Below are positions 44,888-54,283 of a stretch of 64,000 nucleotides of DNA, piece after piece. The notes beneath the pieces are model-generated. The model was not told where the DNA came from. It ran no database searches and was given only the letters and a program-made list of their open reading frames with translations. The translations under genes and the position numbers were made by a program. Source of the stretch: JBBQXK01 sp052387255 (GTDB lineage: Bacteria > Pseudomonadota > Alphaproteobacteria > Rhodobacterales > Rhodobacteraceae); the NCBI GenBank assembly GCA_052387255.1, contig JBQTJI010000034.1, positions 1 to 64,000 of the forward strand, written 5' to 3'. How positions within the stretch are numbered: the first letter of the stretch is position 1; every line of letters starts with the position of its first letter.

Positions 44888-46045
44888 TCAGCGCGGTTCA
44901 TTCAAAATCGCAAGGAGCGCGGGGAAGGCATATGTTCCGGGCGCGCGCCCGGCTGGCGGGACCAGGGTACGCAAGATGCCTTCCCTTACCAGCAGATTGG
45001 TGATGCTGTTGGCCGTCGGCTTGGGGATGCCCGATTCGCGTGTGAAGCGATTGTTGCGGAAAATCGGGTTCGCAAAGATGTAGGTGAGGGCCTCTGGTGT
45101 CCAGCGCGACCGCATCGTTTGGCGCAGACGATCCCACATTTCCCCATGCAGTGCCTGGATTTTCCCGACGACGTCTGTGTTGTCGACCGCCTGCGCCTGA
45201 AGCGCCCGCAGGAAGAATTCACACCAGCCGGTCCAGTCGGCCCGCTGTGACACGGCGCGCAGGCGTTCGATGTACTCGGCCTTGTTCCGCTCGAAGTAGT
45301 CACTGACGAAGAAGTGCGGGGCGCTGAGGATGCCGGTTTTCCACAGCATGAGCGTGATGACCATGCGCCCGAGCCGTCCGTTGCCGTCCTCGAACGGGTG
45401 CAGCGCCTCGAATTCGGCATGGGCGATGGCGGTGCGCAGCAGGGGTTGTGTCGGGTCAGTCTGGATGTAGTCGATCAGTGTCGCCATGGCGGGCGGCAAC
45501 TGCATCGGAGAGATCGGGATGAAGTCGATCCGCGGCGGCCTACGCTCGCCGACATGGTTCTGTTCGGTCTTGTAGGAACCCGGGTGCTTGTCCGCCCCCC
45601 TGCCGTAGCTGAGCAGCGTTCTGTGTGCCCCCCGGATCATGGCTTCTGAAAGGGGATAGCCGTCGGACATCTGCCGTTCGGCCTGTTTCAGGGCGCGCGC
45701 GTACAGGGCGACCTCTACTGCATCATTGCGCCCTTCCGGCCTTGTGCTGCCGTCGTCCGCTTCCGCCTCGAGCAACAGCACCTCTTCCAGCGTCGAGATC
45801 GTGCCTTCCATGCGCGACGACACAACGGCATCGCGCGCGCGCAGGGGGGCAAGCAGCAGTTCACTGTTCGGGAGTCCGCGCAATAGAACGTCATACCGCG
45901 TCAGCGCAATCAGCGTGTCGGACAGCGGTGCCACCAGCCGATGCAGGTCAAGTGGAGGAGGGGGGAACCCGCCTGTATGATAATCGACCGCATCGGTTGC
46001 GTCGAAGGCCGTGTTGTGTACCCAGATTTCACGTCTGCTGTTCAT
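44888..46045 (-). CDS. Fic-domain AMP-transferase with inhibitory motif and C-terminal winged helix
   Basis: A 385-residue class II-type Fic protein. The catalytic motif HPFEDGNGRLGR (near residues 215-226) is complete. An inhibitory motif SSRMEG (S-x-x-x-E-G) sits near residue 77 in cis, so it should be autoinhibited. The C-terminal region (GIPKPTANSITNLLVREGILR) looks like a winged helix that could bind its own promoter. Fic enzymes transfer AMP from ATP to hydroxyl side chains; the target is unknown. It lies downstream of, and in the same direction as, pnp, but after a strong terminator. Confidence 0.88.
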   Translation of the reverse strand: MNSRREIWVHNTAFDATDAVDYHTGGFPPPPLDLHRLVAPLSDTLIALTRYDVLLRGLPNSELLLAPLRARDAVVSSRMEGTISTLEEVLLLEAEADDGSTRPEGRNDAVEVALYARALKQAERQMSDGYPLSEAMIRGAHRTLLSYGRGADKHPGSYKTEQNHVGERRPPRIDFIPISPMQLPPAMATLIDYIQTDPTQPLLRTAIAHAEFEALHPFEDGNGRLGRMVITLMLWKTGILSAPHFFVSDYFERNKAEYIERLRAVSQRADWTGWCEFFLRALQAQAVDNTDVVGKIQALHGEMWDRLRQTMRSRWTPEALTYIFANPIFRNNRFTRESGIPKPTANSITNLLVREGILRTLVPPAGRAPGTYAFPALLAILNEPR

Positions 46046-46111
46046 AACGGCGTTTGTGTCTTACGGAGAACCGCAAAGCAAGGTTGCATATCATGTGTAA
46101 GACTTTCCAAT

Positions 46112-46129
46112 ACACAAAATGCGTTGTGT
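46112..46129. promoter_or_regulatory. inverted repeat upstream of fic
   Basis: ACACAA-AATGCG-TTGTGT, perfect 6-bp arms, about 70 bp upstream of the fic start. On the minus strand TTGTGT, then 18 nt, then TGATAT could be its promoter, so the repeat would overlap the -35. A second inverted pair, GTCTTAC and GTAAGAC, lies closer to the gene (about 46058-46092). Confidence 0.42.
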
Positions 46130-46183
46130 GTGAAGGTAGCGCAGAAAGCCGTTTGCGGGCAGCGCTGGCCGAAAACCGATACA

Positions 46184-46222
46184 CAAAAAAGGCCCCGGCG
46201 TTCCCGCCGGGGCTTTCGCTAC
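46184..46222 (-). terminator. Rho-independent terminator of pnp
   Basis: On the minus strand the sequence reads AGCCCCGGCGG, GAA, CGCCGGGGCC, then TTTTTTGT. A strong GC stem followed by six U, 24 bp after the pnp stop codon. Confidence 0.92.
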
Positions 46223-46245
46223 AAGCCTTGCAACGGACGCTGTCC

Positions 46246-48384
46246 TCAGACCTGCGCCTCTTCCTTCTTCTCGACGAGCTCTTCGCCGGTCTCCTGGTCG
46301 ACCATCTTCATGCCCAGCCGCACCTTGCCGCGCTCGTCGAAGCCCAGAAGCTTGACCTTGACTTCCTGGCCTTCCTTCAGCGCTTCGTTCGGGTGGTTCA
46401 GGCGCTTGTTGGCGATCTGGCTGACGTGGACCAGACCGTCGCGCTTGCCGAAGAAGTTCACGAAGGCCCCGAAGTCGACCAGCTTGACCACGCGGCCGGT
46501 GTAGACCTGCCCCTCTTCGGGTTCGGCCACGATGGACCAGATCATGTCGTAGGCGCGCTTGATCGCCTTCTGGTCGTTCGAGGCGATCTTGATCACGCCG
46601 TCGTCGTTGATGTCGACCTTGGCACCCGACACTTCCACGATCTCGCGGATGACCTTGCCGCCCGACCCGATCACTTCGCGGATCTTGTCGGTGGGGATGG
46701 TCAGCGTCTCGATCTTGGGCGCGTACTGGCTGAAGGCGTTGGCGCTGGTCAGCGCCTTGGACATCTCGGTCAGGATGTGCAGGCGGCCGTCCTTGGCCTG
46801 GGCCAGCGCCTGTTCCATGACCGCAGGCGTGATCCCGGCAATCTTGATGTCCATCTGCAGCGAGGTGATCCCCTTCTCGGTCCCCGCCACCTTGAAGTCC
46901 ATGTCGCCGAGGTGATCCTCGTCGCCAAGGATGTCGGTCAGCACGGCGAAACGGCCGTCGTCCTCCAGGATCAGACCCATTGCCACGCCGGCCACGGGGG
47001 CCTTCAGCGGAACGCCCGCGTCCATCATCGACAGGCTGCCACCGCAGACCGAAGCCATGGACGAGGAGCCGTTCGACTCGGTGATCTCCGACACGACGCG
47101 GATGGTGTAGGGGAAGTCGGTGGCGGCAGGCAGAACCGCCTGCAACGCGCGCCATGCCAGTTTCCCGTGACCGATCTCGCGGCGGCCGGGCGACCCCACG
47201 CGACCCACCTCGCCCACCGAATAGGGCGGGAAGTTGTAGTGCAGAAGGAAGTTCGAGCGGCTGTTGCCGTGCAGGGCGTCGATGATCTGCTCATCTTCGC
47301 CGGTGCCCAGCGTGGTCACGACCAGCGCCTGGGTTTCCCCGCGGGTGAACAGGGCCGAACCATGGGTGCGCGGCAGGACCGAGGTTTCCGAGATGATCGG
47401 ACGCACCGTCTTGGTGTCGCGCCCGTCGATGCGGGCACCGCCGTTGATGATGTCGCCGCGCAGGATGCCCGACTCCAGCGCCTTCATCGCGGGCCAGAAG
47501 TTCGGATCGGCCTGTTCTTCCTCGGTCAGCAGGGCCTTGGTGGCCTTGATCGCGTCGTCGATGGCCGTGGTGCGGGCCTGCTTGTCGCGGATGGCGAAGG
47601 CCGCACGCATCTGCGTCTCGCCCAAGCTCTTGATCCGGGCGGCCAGCGCCGAATAGTCGGGGGGCGTGAAATCGAACGGCTCGTTCGCGCATTCCTCGGC
47701 AAAGTCGAGGATCAAGTCGATGGCGGGCTGCATCCCGGCATGGCCGAACTTCACCGCGCCCAGCATTTCCTCTTCGGTCAGCTCGTAGGCTTCGGATTCC
47801 ACCATCATCACGGCATCTTTCGTGCCGGCGATGACCAGATCCAGACGCTGCTCGGGGTTGTTCTTCAACACCTGCATGTCATCGACATGCGGGTTCAGAA
47901 CGTAGTTGCCGTTGGCAAAGCCCACCCGCGCGGCCCCGATCGGCCCCATGAAGGGCACGCCACTGATGGTCAGCGCGGCAGAGGCCGCGATCATCGCGAC
48001 GATGTCGGGTTCGTTGACCAGGTCGTGGCTCAGCACGGTGGCCATCACCAGAACCTCGTTGCGGAAGCCTTCCACGAACAGCGGACGGCAGGGCCGGTCG
48101 ATCAGGCGCGACGTCAGGGTTTCCTTTTCGGAAGGCCGGGCCTCGCGCTTGAAGAAGCCGCCGGGCACCTTGCCTGCGGCATAGTATTTTTCCTGATAGT
48201 GCACGGTCAGGGGGAAGAAGTCCTGCCCCGGCTTCGCGGTCTTGGCGAAGGTCACGTTGGCCATCACGGAGGTCTCGCCCAGGGTGGCAATGACGCTGCC
48301 GTCGGCCTGGCGGGCAATGCGGCCCGCCTCCAGGGTCAGCGTTTCATCGCCCCACTGGATGGATTTCTTGGTCACGTTGAACAT
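46246..48384 (-). CDS. pnp: polynucleotide phosphorylase
   Basis: Phosphorolytic 3'-5' exoribonuclease and degradosome partner, 712 residues, normal size. Two RNase PH domains (FFKREARPSEKETLTSRLIDRP in the first; LPRTHGSALFTRGETQALV in the second), then a KH domain (GSGGKVIREIVEVSGAKVD) and an S1 domain (YTGRVVKLVDFGAFVNFFG). ATG 48384 starts MFNVTKKSIQWGDE, the usual family N-terminus. In many bacteria rpsO precedes pnp directly; here rpsO lies 7.3 kb upstream on the same strand, with foreign-looking genes in between. Confidence 0.97.
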   Translation of the reverse strand: MFNVTKKSIQWGDETLTLEAGRIARQADGSVIATLGETSVMANVTFAKTAKPGQDFFPLTVHYQEKYYAAGKVPGGFFKREARPSEKETLTSRLIDRPCRPLFVEGFRNEVLVMATVLSHDLVNEPDIVAMIAASAALTISGVPFMGPIGAARVGFANGNYVLNPHVDDMQVLKNNPEQRLDLVIAGTKDAVMMVESEAYELTEEEMLGAVKFGHAGMQPAIDLILDFAEECANEPFDFTPPDYSALAARIKSLGETQMRAAFAIRDKQARTTAIDDAIKATKALLTEEEQADPNFWPAMKALESGILRGDIINGGARIDGRDTKTVRPIISETSVLPRTHGSALFTRGETQALVVTTLGTGEDEQIIDALHGNSRSNFLLHYNFPPYSVGEVGRVGSPGRREIGHGKLAWRALQAVLPAATDFPYTIRVVSEITESNGSSSMASVCGGSLSMMDAGVPLKAPVAGVAMGLILEDDGRFAVLTDILGDEDHLGDMDFKVAGTEKGITSLQMDIKIAGITPAVMEQALAQAKDGRLHILTEMSKALTSANAFSQYAPKIETLTIPTDKIREVIGSGGKVIREIVEVSGAKVDINDDGVIKIASNDQKAIKRAYDMIWSIVAEPEEGQVYTGRVVKLVDFGAFVNFFGKRDGLVHVSQIANKRLNHPNEALKEGQEVKVKLLGFDERGKVRLGMKMVDQETGEELVEKKEEAQV

Positions 48385-48549
48385 GTGTCTGTTTTCCCTC
48401 TGGGACCCGGCCCCTGCCGGTCGTCCCACATCTGGCGGCCCCATTGCCGCCGCCCCAGATCCTCATGCATGTGCCCCGGGGCCGGGGGCGTCACGTCGCA
48501 GATGGCGGGGCCTTACAGGAAAACCGGGGGAAGGGGAAGCGCGGATCTG

Positions 48550-48578
48550 TTGACAAAGTTTGCCATCATCGGCACGAT
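48550..48578 (+). promoter_or_regulatory. promoter of the parDE module
   Basis: A perfect TTGACA (48550-48555) followed after 17 nt by CACGAT. Transcription would begin close to the parD ATG at 48585, and no Shine-Dalgarno is visible, so the mRNA may be leaderless. Confidence 0.5.
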
Positions 48579-48584
48579 ACACGC

Positions 48585-48818
48585 ATGGCAACGATGAACA
48601 TCTCCCTCCCCGATCAGATGAAAGCCTGGGTCGAGGCGCAAAGCCGCGACGGCACCTACAGCAACGCCAGCGACTATGTGCGCGACCTGATCCGGCGCGA
48701 TCAGGCGCGGCGGGTGGCACTGGCAGAGCTGCAGGCGCTGATCGACGAAGGAATCGCGAGCGGACCTGCGCGACCATTCGACATGGACGCCTTTGTCACA
48801 CGGATGAAGTCGGGGTGA
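48585..48818 (+). CDS. parD: ParD-type ribbon-helix-helix antitoxin
   Basis: A 77-residue antitoxin. The N-terminal ribbon-helix-helix is MNISLPDQMKAWVEAQ followed by YSNASDYVRDLIRRDQ, the classic ParD pattern. The C-terminal tail (ARPFDMDAFVTRMKSG) would bind ParE. Start is ATG 48585 or 48594; neither has a ribosome site. It ends with a GTGA overlap with the toxin. Confidence 0.9.
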   Translation: MATMNISLPDQMKAWVEAQSRDGTYSNASDYVRDLIRRDQARRVALAELQALIDEGIASGPARPFDMDAFVTRMKSG

Positions 48819-49114
48819 AGCGGCGCATCAGCCTTGCACCGCAGGCGGAAGACGATCTTGTCGGTATCTGGCAGTACAGCATGCGCGAATGGTCCGAGAC
48901 GCAGGCAGAACGTTATCTTGCCGGACTTGACGATGTGTTTGCGCTGCTTGCCGCCCAGCCGGAAATCGCCCGGCTGCGGCGCGACACCGCGCCCCCGGTC
49001 AGGACCCATCCCTACCGGTCGCATGTGGTGATCTTCACGGCGGACGAGACGGGGTTGCAGGTCATCCGGGTGGTGCACGCCCGGTCGAACTGGTCGGTCC
49101 TATTCGAGGAATAG
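48815..49114 (+). CDS. parE: ParE-type toxin
   Basis: A 99-residue toxin starting at GTG in the antitoxin stop codon. It has the ParE pattern: SLAPQAEDDLVGIWQYSMREW, AERYLAGLDDVFALLAAQPEIAR, RTHPYRSHVVIFTADE and VIRVVHARSNW. Members usually inhibit DNA gyrase. The pair is a complete type II module inserted between pnp and the cyclase gene and is unrelated to the Phd-type pair at 34 kb. Confidence 0.9.
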   Translation: MKRRISLAPQAEDDLVGIWQYSMREWSETQAERYLAGLDDVFALLAAQPEIARLRRDTAPPVRTHPYRSHVVIFTADETGLQVIRVVHARSNWSVLFEE

Positions 49115-49188
49115 ACCCGTCCCGACCGCGCTTGCGCAGAAACCCTTTTGGTCTTGTCGCCGCCCACGTGTAGCGTGCCCCTTGCGCG

Positions 49189-52100
49189 ATGTACCGGAGC
49201 AGACCCTTGCAATCGACCTCGGCCACCGAAACCCCCTACACTTCCGCCCATGCCCGCGAGGCGGCGCTGCGCGAGGTGCTGGGCCTCATCAGCCGGTCGC
49301 GCGAGGAAGCAAGGCCGGTGTTCGATGCCATCCTGCGCAGCGCGCAACGGCTGTGCGGGGCCGATGCCGGGGCCCTGCTGCTGGGGCGCGCCGAGGGTCC
49401 GCACCTGACGCTGGCCGCGTTGCAGCAGGACAACCTGTCGAAGGCCGAGATCGACAGGTTCATTGCCGCGACGAACCAGCCGCCGATGCGGATGGACCCC
49501 GCGCTGCACGTGTCTGCGCAGGCCATCTGCAGCGGCGGGGTCGTGCACATCGCCGATCTGGCGCAGACGCCGGGGTACCTGGCGGGCGAGAGCAGCTTTC
49601 GCTTCATGGTCGAGGATCAGGGCCTGCGCACCACCCTGAGCATGCCGCTGTTCGATGCGCAGGGCACCATCGGCGCGATCAGCCTGCACCGGCGCGAGGT
49701 GCGGCTGTTCAGCGAGGACGAAATCGCCCTGATCCAGTCCTTCGCCGCGCAGGCCGTCATCGCCATCGAGAACGTCCGCCAGTTCCGCGAGTTGCAGGTG
49801 CGATTGGCGCGCGAGGCGGCGACGCGCGAGATCCTCGAGGTGATCAGCCGCAATCCCGATGATGTGCAGCCGGTGTTCGAGGTGATCGTGCACAACGCGG
49901 CCCGCCTTTGCGAAACCCCCGATGTGGGGCTTCACATCGTGAACGACGCCCGCACGCATATCCGGCTAGCCTGCATTTCCGACGCGAGCCTGGGCGTGTT
50001 CCCGGTCGGGCAGGAATTCGATCTGGGCGCCCCCTACCAGACCTCGACCGCGATCCGCGAGGCGCGGGTGATCCACAACCCCGACATCGCGGACGATCCG
50101 CTGTACCGCGCGGGCGACCCGGTGCGCGTGCGGCTGGTCGAGGTCGACGGGGTGCGCAGCCGCCTGTCCGTGCCACTTTTGAAGAACGGCGTCGCTTTCG
50201 GCTGCATCAACCTGAACCGCCACGAGGTGCGCCCGTTCACGCCCGACGAGATCGTGTTGATCGAAACCTTCGCCGCACAGGCCGTCATCGCCATCGAGAA
50301 CGTCCGCCAGTTCCGCGAATTGCAGGAGTCGCTGGAACAACAGGAAGCGACGTCCGACATCCTGAGGGTCATCAGCCAGAGCCGCGAAGATGAAACACAG
50401 GTCTTTGACCTTATCGTCGAGAAAGCGGCCGTCCTGTGCAATGCCGATCAGGGCAGCCTCATCATCGTCAACGAAGCCCGCACCGACGTTCGACTGATGG
50501 CCGACTGGGGACATGCCCGCACGGCATACCAACCGGGCCTGGAATTCTCGCTCGACCGGCCGCTTTCCATCGTGGCGACGATCCGTACGGCGAAGGTGGT
50601 TCACTTCGAGGACTACGCGCAGTCCGACGCCTACCGGGACCGCGACCCGATTGCCGTCGATCTGGTTGAAACCGAAGGGGTCCGGACACGACTGAACGTA
50701 CCGCTTTTGCAGAACGGCATCGCCATCGGGTGCATTTCGCTCAGCCGCCGGGTTGTGCGGCCCTTCACGCTGCCCGAAATCCAGCTGGTCGAAACCTTCG
50801 CCGCACAGGCCGTCATCGCCATCGAGAACGTCCGCCAGTTCCGCGAGTTGCAGGTGCGGCTGGCGCGCGAGGCGGCGACGCGGGAGATCCTCGAGGTCAT
50901 CAGCCAGAGCCGCGACGACGACAAGCCGGTCTTCGACGTGGTCCTGCGCAAGGCCGCCGAACTTTGCCACGCCTCGATGGCCAGCCTCAACATCATCAGC
51001 GAGGACCGCAGCCACGCGGTCATGGCGGCGGACTGGGGCTTTGATGATGTCTCCACCGCCTTTCCGGTCGGCGAGACGGTCTGGCCCATGGACTCGCACA
51101 GTGCGACCTCGACCTGCATGCGCGAGGGCCGGGTCGTGCATCTGGAGGACATGGCCGACACCGAGCTCTACCGGTCCGGCGACCCGATCAGGACGGCAGC
51201 GGTCGATCAGGAGGGTCTGAGGACATTTCTGGCGGTCCCCATGTTCAGCGGTGGCAGGACGGTCGCGTGCATCACCATCTACCGGCGCGAGGTGCGCCCC
51301 TTCAACCCCGACGAGATCGCCCTTGTCGAGACCTTTGCCGCGCAGGCCGTGATCGCCATCGAGAACGTCCGCCAGTTCCGCGAGTTGCAGGACAGGCTGG
51401 AACGGGAAAAGGCATCGGCCGCCATCCTGGAAGTCATCAGCCAGAGCCGCGATGACGACGGCCCGGTGTTCGACGTCATCCTGCGCAACGCTGCGCGCCT
51501 GTGCAAGGCACCGATTGCCAGTCTCCTGCTGGTCAACGCGGGCGGGACGCATCTTGTCATGGCTGCGATGTACGGCGAAACGCTGCGCGCCCATCTGACA
51601 GGCGACAGCTGGCCGATGGACCCCTTGCCCGGGCCCGTCGCCCGGTCCATCCGCGCGGCGCGCACCCAGCACATGCATGATCTGGCCGCGACCGACGAGT
51701 ATCGCAGCGGTCACCCGACCTATGTCCGGCTGGTGGACGAAGACGGCCTGCGCACCGACCTTTCGGTGCCGCTGGTGCGCGATGGTGTGGGCTTCGGTGC
51801 CATTGTCCTCAACCGCCGCACGGTCGATCCGTTCAGCGAGGGCGAGATCGCCCTTGTCGAAACCTTCGCCGCCCAGGCCGTGATCGCCATCGAGAACGTG
51901 CGCCAGTTCCGCGAGTTGCAGAACCGGCTGGAACGCGAGGCGGCATCCGCCGAGATCCTTGCCGTCATCAGCCAGAGCCGCGATGACGATAGGCCCGTGT
52001 TCGATGCGATCCTGCGACGGGCGGCCCAGCTGTGCGATGCCTTTGCGGCGGCCCTCATCCTCGCCAAGCCGGGAGACACGCACCAGCGGATGGCCGCCCA

Positions 52101-54258
52101 ATATGGCGTGGATCCGGCCACGGTCGCGCGCTATCACAGGGCCGAGGTTTCGATGGACCCGGACGGCTCGTTTGGTGCCCAGGCCATCGTGACCGGCAAG
52201 GTTGTTCACGTCGATGACGTCCTGGACACTGAATATTTCCGCCAAGGCGTCGATCTTTATGTCTCTGTCGCCCGAGACTCTGGCATTCGCACCGAAATGC
52301 TGGTGCCGCTGCTGTCCCCGACCGGCGCAATCGGGACCTTTGTCATCTTCCGCCGTGAGGTCAGGCCCTTCACCCCCGACCAGATCGCCCTTGTCGAAAC
52401 CTTCGCCGCCCAGGCCGTCATCGCCATCGAAAACGTCCGCCAGTTCCGCGAGTTGCAGGCAAGGCTGGAACGCGAGGCGGCGACGCGCGACATCCTGGAG
52501 ATCATCAGCCAGAGCCGTGACGACAACACGCCGGTGTTCGAGGTGATCGCGAAGAGTGCTGCGCGTCTTTGCCATGCCGCAAACTGCACGTTCTGGCGCG
52601 TCGAAAACGGGCTGGTCCACTACTGTGCAAGCTACGGTTTCAGCCGCGCTGACTTCGAGGATGATGTTCGGACCCCGATAAGCTCAAGCCGCCCGCTGGT
52701 GGACAACACCCTGATCGGTCAGGCGGTCAGGACGCGGTCGGTCGCCCGGATCGAGGATGGCACGGCGGACAGCTACCTCGATCATGACTGGGTACGTGCG
52801 CACAAGCTGCGACAGCTGATCGGTGTTCCGATCTTTGTCGGCGACGACGTCTGGGGAAGCATCAATCTCATGTGGCCGCCGGATCAGGCACCACGGGACG
52901 AGGATATCCGACTGGTCGAAAGCTTTGCCGCGCAGGCCAGCATCGCCATCGAGAATGTCCGCCAGTTCCGCGAGTTGCAGACGCGCCTTGCGCGCGAGGC
53001 GGCGACGCGCGAAATCCTTGAGGTGATCAGCCGCAACCCCGACGACGACCGACCTGTGTTCGACATCATCCTGCGCAACGCGCTCACGCTGTGTGCCGGA
53101 GACACCTCGGCGCTGCTCATGGGACGCAAGGACGATCCGCGCATGACGATGGCCGCCTGGCGCGACCGCACTTCGGGATCGTCGGTCATGGACGATGCGA
53201 TGATCGCCCAGATGAATGCCACCGAAATGCTGATGGACCCGGCGGTGCATGTCTCGGCGCAGGCCATCGTCGAGGCGCGGAACATCCATGTCCTCGATGT
53301 CAGACAGCATCCCTCTTATCTTGCAGGCGAGCCGTCATACCGGATCATGGGTGATGCACTTGATGTGCGGAGCGCACTGGTGGTGCCGCTGATCGACGCG
53401 CGGGGGGCACTCGGGACCGTGCATGTCCACCGCCGGGAGGTGCGGCCCTTCACCCCCGACGAAATCGCCCTTGTCGAAACCTTCGCCGCGCAGGCCGTGA
53501 TCGCCATCGAGAACGTCCGTCAGTTCAAGGCGCTGGAGGCGCTGAACGCCGAACTGGGTGACCGGGTCGAGGCCCAGGTCGGCGAGATCGAACGCATGGG
53601 GCGGCTGAAGCGGTTCCTGCCTGCCGCCGTGGCGGATGCGGTGGTCACGTCGGGATCTGAGCGGATGCTGTCCAGCCACCGCGCGCTGCTCGGCGTGCTG
53701 TTCTGCGACATCCGGGGCTTCACCGCGTTCTGCGAAACGGCGGAACCCGAGGAGACCATCGAGGTGTTGCAGACCTATCACGAAGAGATGGGCCGCCTGA
53801 TCAACACCCACGGCGCTGGCGTCGATCACCGGATGGGCGACGGCATCATGGTGCTGTTCAACGACCCCCTGCCCTGCGACGATCCGGCGGGCGATGCGGT
53901 GCGCCTTGCCATGGCGATGCGGGCGCGGATGGCCGAATTGTGCCGCCAGTGGAAGAAGATGGGCCACCGGCTGGGCTTCGGCATGGGCATAGCACTCGGC
54001 TATGCGACGGTGGGGATGGTGGGGTCCGGCGGGCGGTTCGACTACACCGCCTCGGGCACCGCGATCAACCTCGCCTCGCGCCTGTGCGACGAGGCGCAGG
54101 ACGGCGAGATCCTGATCAGCCCGCGCACCCGGATGGCGGTGGAGGATGATTTCACCGTGGAATCGCGCGGCGAGATCGGCTTCAAGGGCATCCGCGAGCC
54201 GGTCGAGGTGTTCTGCGTGACGGGGGTGGTACAGGTGCAGCACGGCGACCCAGCGTGA
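49189..54258 (+). CDS. giant 8xGAF class III nucleotide cyclase
   Basis: A 1,689-residue cytoplasmic signalling protein with no membrane segment. Eight tandem GAF modules of about 176 residues each end in the same linker FAAQAVIAIENVRQF (residues 185, 361, 537, 716, 893, 1072, 1246 and 1432), joined by helices like RLEREAATREILEVISQS. A coiled coil (about 1450-1485) leads into a class III cyclase domain. Both metal aspartates are present (D1507 in FCDIRGFT, D1551 in MGDG), as are the transition-state N1627 and R1631. T1620 marks a class IIIb enzyme. The usual ATP-selecting Lys is His (H1547). It probably makes cAMP, but the substrate is uncertain. Typical GAF cyclases have one or two GAF domains, so eight is exceptional. 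It is preceded by parDE and followed by a convergent LysR gene. Confidence 0.92.
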   Translation: MYRSRPLQSTSATETPYTSAHAREAALREVLGLISRSREEARPVFDAILRSAQRLCGADAGALLLGRAEGPHLTLAALQQDNLSKAEIDRFIAATNQPPMRMDPALHVSAQAICSGGVVHIADLAQTPGYLAGESSFRFMVEDQGLRTTLSMPLFDAQGTIGAISLHRREVRLFSEDEIALIQSFAAQAVIAIENVRQFRELQVRLAREAATREILEVISRNPDDVQPVFEVIVHNAARLCETPDVGLHIVNDARTHIRLACISDASLGVFPVGQEFDLGAPYQTSTAIREARVIHNPDIADDPLYRAGDPVRVRLVEVDGVRSRLSVPLLKNGVAFGCINLNRHEVRPFTPDEIVLIETFAAQAVIAIENVRQFRELQESLEQQEATSDILRVISQSREDETQVFDLIVEKAAVLCNADQGSLIIVNEARTDVRLMADWGHARTAYQPGLEFSLDRPLSIVATIRTAKVVHFEDYAQSDAYRDRDPIAVDLVETEGVRTRLNVPLLQNGIAIGCISLSRRVVRPFTLPEIQLVETFAAQAVIAIENVRQFRELQVRLAREAATREILEVISQSRDDDKPVFDVVLRKAAELCHASMASLNIISEDRSHAVMAADWGFDDVSTAFPVGETVWPMDSHSATSTCMREGRVVHLEDMADTELYRSGDPIRTAAVDQEGLRTFLAVPMFSGGRTVACITIYRREVRPFNPDEIALVETFAAQAVIAIENVRQFRELQDRLEREKASAAILEVISQSRDDDGPVFDVILRNAARLCKAPIASLLLVNAGGTHLVMAAMYGETLRAHLTGDSWPMDPLPGPVARSIRAARTQHMHDLAATDEYRSGHPTYVRLVDEDGLRTDLSVPLVRDGVGFGAIVLNRRTVDPFSEGEIALVETFAAQAVIAIENVRQFRELQNRLEREAASAEILAVISQSRDDDRPVFDAILRRAAQLCDAFAAALILAKPGDTHQRMAAQYGVDPATVARYHRAEVSMDPDGSFGAQAIVTGKVVHVDDVLDTEYFRQGVDLYVSVARDSGIRTEMLVPLLSPTGAIGTFVIFRREVRPFTPDQIALVETFAAQAVIAIENVRQFRELQARLEREAATRDILEIISQSRDDNTPVFEVIAKSAARLCHAANCTFWRVENGLVHYCASYGFSRADFEDDVRTPISSSRPLVDNTLIGQAVRTRSVARIEDGTADSYLDHDWVRAHKLRQLIGVPIFVGDDVWGSINLMWPPDQAPRDEDIRLVESFAAQASIAIENVRQFRELQTRLAREAATREILEVISRNPDDDRPVFDIILRNALTLCAGDTSALLMGRKDDPRMTMAAWRDRTSGSSVMDDAMIAQMNATEMLMDPAVHVSAQAIVEARNIHVLDVRQHPSYLAGEPSYRIMGDALDVRSALVVPLIDARGALGTVHVHRREVRPFTPDEIALVETFAAQAVIAIENVRQFKALEALNAELGDRVEAQVGEIERMGRLKRFLPAAVADAVVTSGSERMLSSHRALLGVLFCDIRGFTAFCETAEPEETIEVLQTYHEEMGRLINTHGAGVDHRMGDGIMVLFNDPLPCDDPAGDAVRLAMAMRARMAELCRQWKKMGHRLGFGMGIALGYATVGMVGSGGRFDYTASGTAINLASRLCDEAQDGEILISPRTRMAVEDDFTVESRGEIGFKGIREPVEVFCVTGVVQVQHGDPA
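49741..53540 (+). repeat. eight tandem gene-internal repeats (GAF linker blocks)
   Basis: A 57-nt block encoding the GAF end and signalling-helix start recurs at 49741, 50269, 50797, 51334, 51865, 52402, 52924 and 53482, with spacings of 522-558 nt. Copies 1 and 3 differ at a single position; most others differ at two to five, with the last copy diverging at its 3' end. The intervening GAF bodies are far more different. Confidence 0.9.
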
Positions 54259-54283
54259 GGGAGGATTGCCTGAGGCTTTCGTC

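Noticed and set aside
49741..53540. Regular repeats resembling a CRISPR or tandem satellite array
   Set aside because: Repeat period is 522-558 nt, always in one reading frame, and the repeats encode GAF domains; there is no short spacer structure.
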